This document shows positions 34,570 through 46,080 of a DNA stretch of 64,000 nt, in pieces; within the stretch, counting starts at the first letter, position 1, and the number at the start of each line of letters is the position of its first letter. The stretch is taken from contig CM054178.1 of the NCBI GenBank assembly GCA_028829895.1, forward strand, positions 105,745,558-105,809,557, read 5' to 3'. A program made the position numbers and the translations under genes. The notes below the pieces were generated by a model. The model was not told where the DNA came from. It did not search any database and saw only the letters and a list, made by a program, of their open reading frames with translations. This DNA comes from Sinotaia quadrata. Lineage: Eukaryota > Mollusca > Gastropoda > Architaenioglossa > Viviparidae.

Positions 34570-34939
34570 GAGAGTGACTCTTCATCCAAACGAAACCAAA
34601 CGAAGCCAAACGAAACCAAACGAAGCCAAACGAAACCTAACGAACTACATCTTTCGAACGATCGTCGTGCATTCTATAATTAGTGTCATTGAATGAGTTC
34701 AGATGCTTGCATTATTGTTACAGGTATTTTTTATTTTGGTCAATAACCATTAGAATTTATGAATTTCCGTGTTTTTCAGTGATTAGTTGTAATGTTTCTT
34801 TCAGTAACTGGGAGTTTATTAATTCGTTTGGTCGTTAGTTTGCTTCACGCATTTAGTCAGTGGTTTGATGATAGTTCATTTGGTAGTCGTTTAGCTTCGC
34901 TAGATTCGTTTGGTTTCATCTGGGTAAAAAGATATGCCG
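34570..34939. mobile_element. Candidate 370-bp MITE with inverted GAAACCAAACGAA ends
   Basis: The left end contains CATCCAAACGAAACCAAACG. The right end, read in reverse complement, contains ACCCAGATGAAACCAAACGAA at the matching distance of about 20 bp from the edge. Exact 9-bp direct repeats (AGTTATTAC) border the segment. A 9-bp duplication would suit Mutator-like elements. The outermost 8-10 bp of the two ends do not match, which weakens the call. The left arm has expanded into a 10-bp tandem repeat. No coding capacity. Confidence 0.4.
34586..34645. repeat. 10-bp tandem repeat (CCAAACGAAR)n
   Basis: About six units of CAAACGAAAC/CAAACGAAGC lie inside the left arm of the candidate MITE. Confidence 0.9.
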
Positions 34940-34948
34940 AGTTATTAC
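34940..34948. repeat. 9-bp direct repeat, right copy
   Basis: An exact copy of AGTTATTAC from 34561-34569. Confidence 0.45.
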
Positions 34949-36476
34949 CTACGCTTTAGGGCATCTCAACTCCAAAGCCCGGCAATGTGTGAGTATGTGC
35001 TTGCGTGCGTGTGTTCGTGCGTGCGTGTGTGCCTCCACTCAATACATTTCCGACATACATGGAGATAGATTAATTTACACGTAAGATAAATAAACCACTC
35101 TTTGACGTCACACCCGGATCTGTTTCCCACGTTCTTATCCGCCTTCGTATTTGAACTTGAAGTCTCGACAACAGATTTCTATTGCGGTGTCCCAGACTAT
35201 AACGTCCCCCACCTTTTTTTTTTTAAGTAATTTTTTTTGTTGTTTTGCGCTTTCCATTTCTGTTTTCGTTATTTTATTGTTGCTGTTGGGGATCAGTGGC
35301 AAAAGGTTCGAATGGAAATGTACCGAAGCGTGGTCAAACTGTTTTCAATGTACAGGATCATAATCGGAATGTTGAGTCCGTTTTCTATTGATGAGGTTTA
35401 GCGGGGAAAGGTTGGTTCGCTTCATCTCTCCCTAGAGAGGCATTAAGCCGATCGTCCAATAAAGGCCTGTATGACTAACTGACTAATAAACATACCATGC
35501 CTGCATCAGAACAAAGTGGGTACCTTTCCAAGCTGTTGGAAAAAGGCATATATCTGTAAAGTAGACGGCTGTAATAAGAAAAAGAAATGGCGCCAGAAAA
35601 GAAGAAAAAAGCTGGCTAAATCATGCTTTGTGTAGTATTTGCTTTCAAATTAACTGCCTTCCTGAGACACGGTCCTTTACTAAACAACAACAACAAAAAC
35701 CCTCAAAGAAAATATGATACAAACACGCATACGCACACAATAATATACACAATATTCTGTTATCGATACCGCTCATCTGTTTGAGCTTTGTTCACATTTC
35801 CAAAGTTCTAACCAGTATTTGCTCTGTGGCTGATATCCGCCTATAAATAAACAACAAACGAAAGGGTTACTAGCAAAATCTTCATCACAGGTCAACTCAG
35901 TACACTTTTCTCGAAACCGCCCGCTCCCTCAAAATAGAAGGAAACACTTGTTTTATGTAAGTGAATTTTGGGCCTAAACAAAACTGTATATTTATTTAAC
36001 AATACATTGGAGTAAACTGAAGCTTTGTTCCCCACGAAAAAGTGTTACCAAGCTATCCTGCTTAAATTAAAAAAAAAACACCAAAAAGCCATAAAAAGGA
36101 AGACTTTATTTACTACTGAACGCTCACTTTATTTATACTGACAAATATCTTGTAAAGACGGCGTACGCACACATTGCTTGCATGGAAAAGATATATATTC
36201 ATGTATGTACGCTATCACGTGACAGGATTTATTGACACTTTCTGCCTGCCTCATTGTCTGTATGTTTATCTGCTCTTCCGTTCATTCACCATTCATCCAT
36301 CGATCTATCCATCTATTCCTTTATCTGTATTTCAGTTAACTGCCTTTGGAGGGAAAAAATCCAACAACAACAAAAAACTTCTCACCATATCAACTAAGTA
36401 AATAAATAAAGACAAAAAAAAAAATAAAAAAATAGAGAGCACAAGTGTAAATCGAACGTTAACGAAGACCAATGAG
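34949..36476. other. Gene-free stretch
   Basis: A GTGC/GTGT-rich tract lies at about 34984-35030, TGACGTCA at 35103-35110 and a poly-T run at 35213-35224. Short open frames are unremarkable. A-rich runs occur near 36412-36432. Confidence 0.4.
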
Positions 36477-36627
36477 AAGTTCTGAGTAACCCAATGAAAC
36501 GTACAAAAAGACGTGCAGTCAAAAAGAAGTTCTGAGTAACCCAATGAAACATACAAAAAGACGTGCAGTCAAAAAGAAGTTCTGAGTAACCCAATGAAAC
36601 GTACAAAAAGACGTGCAGTCAAAAAGA
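36477..36627. repeat. 50-bp minisatellite, 3 copies
   Basis: TCTGAGTAACCCAATGAAAC followed by GTACAAAAAGACGTGCAGTC begins at 36481, 36531 and 36581, with one substitution (CATACA). Confidence 0.94.
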
Positions 36628-37019
36628 ATCTCAGTCTAAAACTAGTTTCAGAAGACAGCAGTATGAAGCGTCTCCATTTTGAGTGGCGTATTAATTCTTA
36701 TCATGTCTTTCACGCAGTTGTGAGTGAGAGAAAGAGAAGAGGTACAGCAGACAGACGACCGACAGACCAACAGACTTAGAGAAAGAACCCATCAGATTGA
36801 TTACAGCGGATTGTGGTTTAAAATTGTGTAGATAGTTGTTGTTTGGTTTCATATTTCTCACAAAGAAGACCACAAAACAACCAGCAGATTATTAAAAAAA
36901 TAAACCACTCTGCGCTGTAAAAAACAGATTTTAAGAAACGCCTCTCCATTTTTTCATTATTACAAACATTTTTAAAAGTTGATTTCCACTAGTCTAAATA
37001 ATATTTTAAAAATCTATTA
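36628..37019. other. Gene-free stretch
   Basis: Unique AT-rich sequence with no recognised feature. Confidence 0.45.
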
Positions 37020-37090
37020 AATAATGAATGAATGAATCAATCAATCAATCCATCAATCAAATAGTCAATCAGGCAGTCAGGCAATCATTC
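37020..37090. repeat. Imperfect tetranucleotide tract (AATG/AATC)n
   Basis: GAATGAATGAATCAATCAAT grades into CATCAATC and CAGGCAGTCAGG. Confidence 0.85.
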
Positions 37091-37359
37091 GGGTAGGCGA
37101 TCAGTTAATCATATAATTTATTTGAATTGTAAGTTCGCAAGAAAACATTTTCTGTTATTGAAAATGTCTATCTCTCCCTATGAAATGAAACTGTTTACTT
37201 CATAATGTGGAGTTAAAGCAATGAATTATGTATTTGAAAAGAAATATTTGAATTGCAAGGGTAAATTAGATATTAAAACTCCAGGGTAAACTGAAAGAGG
37301 CCATAGAAGGCAAAAGGTCACGCGTAATGAACAGTACTGTTATTTATAAATAAATGCAG

Positions 37360-37360
<1 letters not shown>

Positions 37361-37423
<63 letters not shown>

Positions 37424-37485
37424 ACGCACGCACATACACACACACACATACACACACACACGCTCTCACACACACACACATACAC

Positions 37486-37539
<54 letters not shown>

Positions 37540-37549
37540 ATACACATAC
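37361..37549. repeat. (AC)n microsatellite, interrupted
   Basis: Two pure blocks flank a centre with GCAC, TACA and CTCA interruptions. Frames on both strands consisting of Thr-His or Cys-Val repeats are by-products. Confidence 0.96.
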
Positions 37550-37761
37550 AGAGGTAAGCGCATGTCGTATTGTACATCGCAGCAAAGTTTTACTTATTTC
37601 CCAAAGTTTTCTAAGGACTAAGGCAATTTCATTCTCTCATGAATATTTTAACTGTTGTCGATTTGTACTGCATTACAAAGTTCAAGGTTGTAAAAGATAA
37701 AAAAGAAATATTTTGTTCCTCTTAGCAAGATTTACACTAAATGTTGATAAGCCTAAGATAT

Positions 37762-37920
37762 GAATGTTAAGAGGCGCATACAACTTTAAGATACTTGCAC
37801 AGCGGTTTCAATGTGAATATTAAGAGGCGCATACAACTTTAAGATACTTGCACAGCGGTTTCAATGTGAATATTAAGAGGCAAGCATACAACTTTAAGAT
37901 ACTTGCAAAGCAGTTTCAGA
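37762..37920. repeat. 53-bp minisatellite, 3 copies
   Basis: TTAAGAGGCGCATACAACTT followed by TAAGATACTTGCACAGCGGTTTCAATGTG. The third copy has AAGCATAC and CAAAGCAG. Confidence 0.93.
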
Positions 37921-38024
37921 CAATGTCACGACATGAAGTGTACACTACTATTTCTTGAGTAAACACTGACTGACTGAAATTATGGGGAGCGGTTCCGGCT
38001 GAGCCGAGTTCGCAAGAAGTTAAT

Positions 38025-38160
38025 AGGAAGTAGCGAAAGAGGTGACTGACCCTTGAATGACAAGTCTACGTTCAAATCCCAGTGAACTGTAACGCGTGAC
38101 TTTTCACTAGCCTACGGGCATTAAGGTCAGCTCTAGGCCAGTCAGTGGATTAAATTCATC
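38025..38160 (+). mobile_element. tRNA-derived SINE-like segment (candidate)
   Basis: TAGCGAAAGAGG (38031-38042) resembles box A, and GTTCAAATCCC (38070-38080) is an excellent box B, about 27 bp apart. CAG follows box B as in a T-arm. Downstream sequence to about 38160 could be the tRNA-unrelated body. No perfect cloverleaf, tail or duplication was established. Confidence 0.4.
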
Positions 38161-38667
38161 CATGTGCTACCAAAATTCATATCTTTAAATCCTTTCCACC
38201 GAGACAATGGCGAAGTAGTTTCAAGTAATCAGGTCTAGAAGGTCGCTGTAAATCAAAGCTAAAATACAGGTAGAAACAAAAACAACAACAAAATACAACG
38301 ATCCGTGAATTATATTTTCTTTCTTTTATAATGTTCATGTGCTCTAAATATAACTATATTAGACCAACTTTCTTATATGCAGTTATTAAATACTAAGTAC
38401 CTTCAAAACATTGTTTTAATGGAATAATCAAATAACTAGAGAACGCCCCTGTGATGAATAGATAGATGTTTAATTTAATTAATAAATTATCAATTAATTT
38501 CGTAACATGGAAGTCCACGTCTAATCACAAATTCACTAATTTAGTCAGGTCATTTAATTATATAATATTTAATAAATAATAACTGACTAGTAATTCAGCT
38601 TCCGAAACCCCAATCCCAATCCTAACAATAGATAAACTATAAAGTAATAATAAAATAAATAATAAAA
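38161..38667. other. AT-rich gene-free stretch
   Basis: No recognised feature. TTTAATTAATAAATTATC-like AT runs lead into the ATCT microsatellite. Confidence 0.45.
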
Positions 38668-38681
38668 TATCTATCTATCTG

Positions 38682-38771
<90 letters not shown>

Positions 38772-38805
38772 CATCTGCTTATCTATCTGTCTGTCTATAT
38801 ATCTG
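38668..38805. repeat. (ATCT)n tetranucleotide microsatellite
   Basis: About 25 ATCT units with a single GTCT interruption near 38681, becoming imperfect (CCATCTGC, GTCTGTCT) after 38770. Confidence 0.97.
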
Positions 38806-39979
38806 AAGAAAACACATAAGTGCTGCTGAAAGAATTTAACTTAAAATCCTAGGGGACGCATGCATAAGGACCAAGAGTTTAAGACTAGTGCTCTTTTTCA
38901 CTTAGAGAAAAGGTATGATAGCATGTTTTTTCAGACCTGTCCGTTATTAAGTCCGTGTTAAGCATCTTAGAGGACAGTTGGCGGCAGCCTCGTGACAGTT
39001 AGCGATGGTCGTGGCCTGTACACTTTCCTGGTCGGAATAGGTCGTTTTGGTGTTGATAGGTGACGTAGAAAATCATGCAGCATGGCTGTGGTGCAGCGGT
39101 GCAATATGGTGCAGCTATGGTACTGCAAAATAATGCAGAGTTAGTGTGGCATAGGGTGCAGTGGGAAAAAAAAAACAACAAACCAACTGGTGCAGGATAA
39201 ATTGCAGAATCTTTCTCGACACAAATTCGAGACAGGATTTCTGTCCTAATTATTGCGATATCTTTACCAGTTTCTGTCTGAGAAAAAAATGTTTCGGTAT
39301 GTCTACTTGAGATGATTGGGAAAATAAACGGGTGTTGGTAAGATAACACATTCGTGTCTAGACAGGTCTAGTTGGTCTGATCAGCAGACTAAATGTTAAG
39401 CTAAGTGTCAAAACTTAATATACAGTGGATTCGTTATGTAAGTTCAGGTGCAATAGCTCGAAAACTGCATACTGAATCTTGAAGGCGAGCACACATCGAC
39501 ATTTTAGTTAAAGGCAAACGGCACACGCCTTTTGACCATAACTTATAAATGATTAGCATTTTTAAAGGCATAACACTGTCTCTCCCAAGATGCATCGGGT
39601 ATTAACAACAAAGTATTAAGTGTTAAAACGGTACTTTAAATCACCTTTAGCTCAAATCTGCACTCTCGTATAAAATAGTTTATCAGGTCGTTTATTGCGG
39701 CAAAAGAACTGGTAGTCGACATTTGTCTGATATTGACTGATATTTGTCTTGCCAGCTCGGACTTGTACCAACAGGTGCGGTCAACAATCACTTACGCTTT
39801 GTACAACTCAGAGAAAGTTTTACCTTTTCCTAGTGGAACCATACTATAGAGTGATACTATGAGCAGAACAAATGTTAAAACGCTTTTCTTTTCCACATAA
39901 TTTTAAACCATGGTTGCAAAATTGCCACCACATCCATTTCGAAACAGACACCATGTTCAGTAACGATCAAGTGTTCATT
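38806..39979. other. Stretch without recognised gene
   Basis: A 116-codon minus-strand frame at 38999-39349 overlaps loosely repeated GTGCAGC/ATGCAGC motifs and has no known domain. It is not called as a gene. Confidence 0.4.
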
Positions 39980-40041
39980 CATTTTATTCTTTCAATCAAG
40001 CACTTTGCTCATTTTATTCTTTCAATCAAGCACTTTGCTCA
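39980..40041. repeat. 30-bp tandem duplication
   Basis: CATTTTATTCTTTCAATCAA followed by GCACTTTGCT is present twice without mismatch. Confidence 0.93.
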
Positions 40042-40221
40042 TTGGTAGTATAGCGTAATTTCAGAGCGCCTGAATTTTGATTACCACTTACTTCCAAACA
40101 ATGTCAGATAGCTCTGTTATATATTTCTTTTGTAAGTATAAAGGACATTGTTAAGTATTTTATAATGGCATTTTCCAGTGTTTCTGTTTATTCATGAATC
40201 AGAATATATGACTCATTGCCT

Positions 40222-40378
40222 TTTAATAATCAACCGATACCACAGAAGATTTTTTTCCTGCTCATTAATAATCAACCGATACCACAAAAGATTTTTTTCT
40301 GCTTATTAATAATCAGCCGATACCACAGAACATTTTTTCTACTCATTAATAATGAGCCAATAACATGAGAAGATTTTT
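40222..40378. repeat. 42-bp minisatellite, about 4 copies
   Basis: TTAATAATCAACCGATACCA followed by CAGAAGATTTTTTTC. The fourth copy is diverged (GAGCCAATAACATGAG). Confidence 0.9.
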
Positions 40379-41466
40379 CAGCCGAACACACTTTTATTTT
40401 ATGTCTTCTGCAGGCATTGTTAACACTACTATAAATAGCTTCAGCCTCTTTCTGAATTTATGATGTCATACGAAAATTGATCTGCGCTTATTATTTACAG
40501 TTACGACCATGAGGTGTAGTTCTGTGTATTTTGCTTCACGATTCAAAAGCGGTAATTGTTTTACGGACAAAGGTATTCAGTTACCAAGATTTTAGAAAAC
40601 GGTTTCCATCATCAAACTATTAATCTAATCCAAATAATAGAGTAATGTCGATAAACGGGAGAGCCATTATGCCTTTAAAACTAAGGATGAATTAATTATG
40701 ATGAGAAAACCTCTCGCATCGCCCCTTGTATCTTTCGTCTTTCTGGTGAGGAAAATGAGGATTATTATTGACTAGTTAAGTATTCAAACACAGATATCTT
40801 ATACAAATGTTAGTAGATGAATTATGAAGTCAACAGAAATCAACATTACAAACGTAAGGGCACTATTTGTCAATACAACAAGCCTTTTCTTTTCAACTCA
40901 ATTCTGCCAACAGCCGCTCGTGTTTCGAAGCAGTAAGGTTATTGTCTGGGTCTCAAGACATGTACAAATTCTAATTAACAACATGATTTGTATGTTTCAA
41001 ATGAGTGAATACCATATTAGTATACACAATGCATTAGTATTCGTACAGCAATGTATACATTTGCTGGGTTTTGTTTTGTTTACCCTACTGTGAAATTTAG
41101 ATAAAAAACGAAACTGTTTAAATTCTTTTTATTTCTCTCTCTTTTTCCACTTCAGAAGCCTTTTCACCTGTAGAGTGGTGGAGCTTGGCACTAGGCTAAG
41201 AAAAATATAATCACACCTTTGAAGAATGAAGTAACCCCAAGTGCCGGACCGAAGATAAACTGAAACAAAACAACCAACCAGATGCGTAAATCTCCTAAAG
41301 CCTTTCAAACTGTTGGTAGATGGCCACTTACACTAACGACTGAGTTCGGTTAAGTATTTATTTAAGACCATTACCAAAAGACCGGCTGAAGAGATTCATT
41401 CGCGGAAATACCGAGAGCGAGCCTAATTTCGACATCTCGTTAAGAGTAGAGAATTGAGCAATTTCA
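40379..41466. other. Gene-free stretch
   Basis: Unique sequence. An 89-codon plus-strand frame (40824-41093) is unrecognised and lies in AT-rich DNA. Confidence 0.4.
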
Positions 41467-41630
41467 CAAGAAACATACCTCTAAGTTAATGAGGCGAATG
41501 GCTGATTGGCAATATGCACACAAGAAACATACCTCTAAGTTAATGAGGTGAATGGCTGATTGGCAATATACACACAAGAAACATACCTCTAAGTTAATGA
41601 GGTGAATGGCTGATTGGCTATATACATTCA
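41467..41630. repeat. 54-bp minisatellite, 3 copies
   Basis: CAAGAAACATACCTCTAAGT followed by TAATGAGGTGAATGGCTGATTGGC begins at 41467, 41521 and 41575. Confidence 0.94.
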
Positions 41631-42732
41631 AGAAATTCAGGTACTCGAATAACGGGGTTCATTTATGTTGGTGCCGGAGAGTACATATGCACTCAGTGTT
41701 CCAAGCATTAGGGCGGACGCCTCGCTGTCACAACAACGCACGGGCGCCATTGTTCTGTTTATTTGATTTGGGTTTCAGGTTCGCTTCAGTCCAACTTTCT
41801 CTGACTTCTCAAGTGGGCGCAAATGTCAAGTGAGAGATTTGTAATCTGGATAGGGGAGAACGAGTAATCATGGGAGGACTCTCCAGGCTTCAGAGGATTT
41901 TCTAGAAGCAACTTTACAATAGTAGGGTCCAGCTGTCTTCTCTTTTCTTTTTAAATACCAAGAGAACTTCAAAGCTAAACCTGCAGAACATGGGACCCGC
42001 TTTACTTGACTAGACAGTGAGACCTTCCCCTGGAGATAGGGAGTGGTTCAATTCACCAACAAGACTTGCACCCGTAGAGAGTATCGAATCTTAGTCAATT
42101 GAGTGAGAGAGACGTCTGCAATGCCGGCTGATACAACAATTTTATCAAACCAAAGTCAAGTTACTCAAATACATACTTTTCTTTTGAACATATGTAAAGT
42201 AAATTTGCCTATTTCTAGACTTAATTGTTATAGAAATTGTTAAATTGTTGAAGTGACCCAAACTTGGTCACACCGTATGATGATGGTATTTTTGTAAGTA
42301 TCAGAATTGGAGTAATCAATCCAAGTTAAGAACAAGATAGAAATTACTGATGCAAACCAAATCAGTTGCAACTGGATGAGTAGTTTTCATTATCCTTTGG
42401 TTAAGATTTACGAGACAAGACCAGCCAATGGGCTATCAAAGAATGTACGTGAAAGTAAGACTAGACAAGCACATCTGTACAACCATAAAACACAAGAATG
42501 TAACATTGAAGTCAGTACATGGGTCTTGTTGTTACCTCTGCATCGAAACAGATATATCATGATATTTACCCTATGAAGTTGCTGAGAAATTGAGTGGGTG
42601 TAATTTCTGAATTAAGCCTGGATTGAAAGCAACAACTTTTCATGCTAATTTGATGTAAGCATATTAAGAACACCCAGGTAGCATGCTCGTTGTATTGTAA
42701 TAGAGAACAATGTTACCTCTGTAACTGATGCC
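41631..42732. other. Stretch without recognised gene
   Basis: A small GC-richer patch (about 41690-41850) includes GGCGGACGCCTC and GGGCGCCATTG. No frame or splice pattern supports an exon. Confidence 0.35.
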
Positions 42733-42870
42733 GAATCTGTACAACACCCAGGTTTAACAAATGTTGAAACTGCGATGACATTATTTTAAATCCGGAACTC
42801 TGAATCTGTACAACACCCAGGTCTAACAGATGTTGAAACTGTGATGACATTATTTTAAATCCAGAACTCT
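42733..42870. repeat. 69-bp tandem duplication
   Basis: GAATCTGTACAACACCCAGG begins at 42733 and 42802. The copies differ at a handful of bases. Confidence 0.92.
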
Positions 42871-43531
42871 TAGACTCTGAAGCTCTACATTAATGGAGCA
42901 TTAAAAAAAAAAAGAAACTCATGATGTTGGAAAAGAAAGTGGGTGGATGGGGGCTTGCTAAATATAGATTAAAGCTGGATTTGTCTTCTCCTTTGGTAAG
43001 TTTTCCACCTACGGAAATATTGTGTGACGGTGAATGTTTGTCTTTAATGTTGTGGAAGAGAGAAAACGTTTACAGCGTCCGCACATCCGCCAAATAAGAG
43101 AGACGAGTGATGTCTTCTGGATAATTATTAATAACATAAATTAAGATTCTCATCACTTCTAATGAGTTACATAATTATAATTAATTACATAATAATAATC
43201 ATAACCATTAACTAGGTGGCATTTACGTCACAGAACATATATCGACTGATTCAGTAATGTGGATTTTTTCTTTCTTTTGTTGTTGTTGTTGAGTGGTTAG
43301 GATTATAATAGCATGCTTGTTCTCTGCTGCCGAGAGGCAGACATATAATATGACTGCTTAGGAAGCAGTGCCATAATCATTTAGATCTCGACACCTTGCC
43401 TTAGTTATTCCACTTATTCCCCTCTGCGAAAATGTGGATATTAGGTTAAAGGGCATAAATCAATCAAATATTTGTGTTTCTGCTGCATATATACTATGTA
43501 CCTTTATCATTAACACACACACGGATACACA
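42871..43531. other. Gene-free stretch
   Basis: AT-rich unique sequence with an A-run at 42903-42913. No recognised feature. Confidence 0.45.
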
Positions 43532-43745
43532 CACAGGCATTTGAAGGTTTAAACTTTTTATTTAGGTATATAATGGTGTACACATATATTCTATTGCAAA
43601 AAATTTACATTGCATTTGTGGGCATTTGAAGGTTAAAACACTTTATTTACGTATATAGCAGTTTAAAAATAAATATCCCACTGTAAAAGTTCTAATTTGC
43701 ATTTATGGGCATTTGATACATTGTAGGTATATAATCAATAGCATT
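43532..43745. repeat. Diverged tandem repeat of about 80-90 bp, 2.5 copies
   Basis: GGGCATTTGAAGGTTAAAAC, TTTATTTA.GTATATA and a T/A-rich end with TTGCATTTGTG recur three times with reduced similarity. Confidence 0.7.
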
Positions 43746-45086
43746 GTAAAAATTATCTTTTACAACTGGAGTAAGCCATAAATATTAAAGAAAGAAAAAA
43801 TACAAACTTGATGATTGGTGTGTTGAGGCATATTCCCTACATTTACTTTTATTAACCACATAAGTCTCGGGAATAGGCACGGACATGAATACAATCATAT
43901 TCACTTTTGTTAAATGTTACGATGATTAAGATTATAGTGTTAAAAACGGACTAAAAGATAGCACAATAAGAACAGCAAGGGAGCTAACGCCTTTGTATGT
44001 TCGAACATTACCCTAGTCACTTCCCTTCGATGTGTGCCAAAAAAAAAAAAAAAAAACCAAAAAAAACAACCACCCACCCACACACACCCCCCAAATTGAT
44101 CTGCACTATTTAATTGTAATATATCTTCAAGACTTTTCACGTTTCTGCGAATACTGCGGGAAATGTATGTGCCTGATTGATATGTACGACCGTTAATGGG
44201 ACACGATGGTTCAACCGCATTTAGCAGATGACTCAGTACAGCCGTCCACTAGCGGCACATAACATTTATGGTTCCGCTGCGAAGTGACGATGTGCCACTT
44301 TGTCACAACCAGTGACGTTGAGGGTTCGGCTTTAAACATCACGAGACCGGCGTCAGAACCATAAAATGAAAAAGTAAATAGACAGCAATTATCCCAAGCA
44401 AATCCTCTTTACAGTTCATTTGCTATTTTAATATTTTCTTTAATCGTAGACAGCGCCCCTGTATCTGCGTCCTCATTGGACATGCCGAGCGACAGGCTGG
44501 TTCGTACAAGCTAGGTACGCGAACAGGACGAAGGAAAATATATCTACTGGATGGATTCCGAAATCAGAAACTCCGAACAGCATGAGCTTGAACAGACTCG
44601 CCTTCTGTAAATGTCTACTAGTCTTATTCGTTTTAGAAATACACGTCCCTCGTCAAGAAGTCCTTGTTAAATTTGTATCTCGCGAAGTTCAGCGTGTGAG
44701 TCAATAGCGATTCATTATTCATCATGGACTGTTAGCCCATATTAGGCGCTTTGTGTGTGCATGTGTGTGTTTGTGTGTGTGTTCGTGATGAAACGGTGTC
44801 ACTGTGGCAAATACTGCTTCGGCCGAGCGATTCAATGATCGCTACGTAACGTAATATGAGCGTTGTCACGAAACGGTCATGTCCAATTATGATTTATTCT
44901 ATGGGAATTTAAATGGAGCGTATAAATCCAATTTTATCATAGCATACACTCCACACCCCTTTCAGTTTAAACTCGGTCCAGAAATTCTAAAAGCAATGAA
45001 AACTAGAAATATACCCACCCACCCCGATATTTAGGTTTTAGGTCGTGCTTCAGTCCCTGCTTTTGGACAAACTTTATATCGACCTT
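43746..45086. other. Gene-free stretch
   Basis: Unique sequence. An A-run at about 44038-44056 is followed by CCACCCACCCACACACACCCCCC. A short inverted repeat (TTTATGGTTC at 44262, GAACCATAAA at about 44358) was noted. Short GT repeats lie at 44753-44783. Confidence 0.4.
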
Positions 45087-45755
45087 GTTGTACTGTTTGG
45101 TGCTTATGTGTATTTGTCCTAACGAACAAATTACGTATTATTTGGTGTTTGCGCATAAGTGTCCAAGCGAACAAATTATGTACCATTTGGTGCTTGTGCA
45201 TACTTGTTGTCTCAGCGAATAAATTCACGTACCATATGGTGTTTGTGCGTACTTGTCCCAGCGAACACATACTATTTATTGCTAGGGATACTTGTCATAG
45301 CGAACAAATGACGTACTATTTATTGCTAGGGATACTTGTCATAGCGAACAAATGACGTACTATTTATTGCTAGAATACTTGTCATAGCGAACAAATGACT
45401 ATTTATTGCTAGGGATACTTGTCATAGCGAACAAATGACGTACTATTTATTGCTAGGGATACTTGTCATAGCGAACAAATGACGTACTATTTATTGCTAG
45501 GGATACTTGTCATAGCGAACAAATGGCGTACTATTTATTGCTAGGGATACTTGTCTTAGCGAACAAATGCGTACTATTTGGTGTTAGGGATACTTGTCTT
45601 AGCGAACAAATGACGTACTATTTGGTGTTAGGGATACTTGTCTTAGCGAACAAATGGCGTACTATTTGGTGCTAAGGATATTTGTCATAGCGAACAAATG
45701 ACGTACTATTTGGTGCTAAGGATACTTGTCACAGCGAACAAATGACGTACTATAG
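45087..45755. repeat. 44-bp minisatellite, about 15 copies
   Basis: AGCGAACAAATGACGTACTA followed by TTTATTGCTAGGGATACTTGTCAT. Left copies (45087-45250) are longer and diverged (GTGCTTGTGCATACTTG). Copies from about 45260 to 45545 are nearly identical, and those on the right switch to TTTGGTGTTAGG and TTTGGTGCTAAGG, giving a graded array. Confidence 0.95.
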
Positions 45756-45819
45756 GTTCTTCGATCTTTTCTTTTAAAAATAAATGAGTATGCCTATTTT
45801 CGGACAAACCAAAGTACCA

Positions 45820-46080
45820 GAGTTCTTTAGTCTGTCCTGTACTTGTACTGATATACATGCCTCAGTACGGGTGAGTTCTTTAGTCTGTCCTGTACTTGTA
45901 CTGATATACATGCCTCAGTACGGATGAGTTCTTTATGTCTGTCTTGTACCTGTGCCTATATACATGCCTCTCTACAGGTGAGTTCTTTAGTCTGTTTTGT
46001 ACCTGGGCTATATACATGCCTCAGTACGGGTGAGTTCTTTAGTTTGTCTTGTACCTGTGCCTATATACATGCTTCAGGTA
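45820..46080. repeat. 53-bp minisatellite, about 5 copies
   Basis: GAGTTCTTTAGTCTGTCCTG followed by TACTTGTACTGATATACATGCCTCAGTACGGGT. Later copies have GTGCCTATATAC. It lies only 65 bp from the preceding array but is unrelated in sequence. Confidence 0.94.

Noticed and set aside
41690..41850. Small CpG-containing patch, possible promoter
   Set aside because: GGGCGCCATTG resembles initiator contexts, but the frame from that ATG stops after about 35 codons and no motif cluster is present.
42040..42120. tRNA-like boxes (GGTTCAATTC, TCGAATCTTAG)
   Set aside because: Boxes are not in a usable order or spacing on either strand.
44260..44369. Short inverted repeat (TTTATGGTTC/GAACCATAAA) as a MITE
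   Set aside because: Only about 11 bp match, and no target-site duplication was found.
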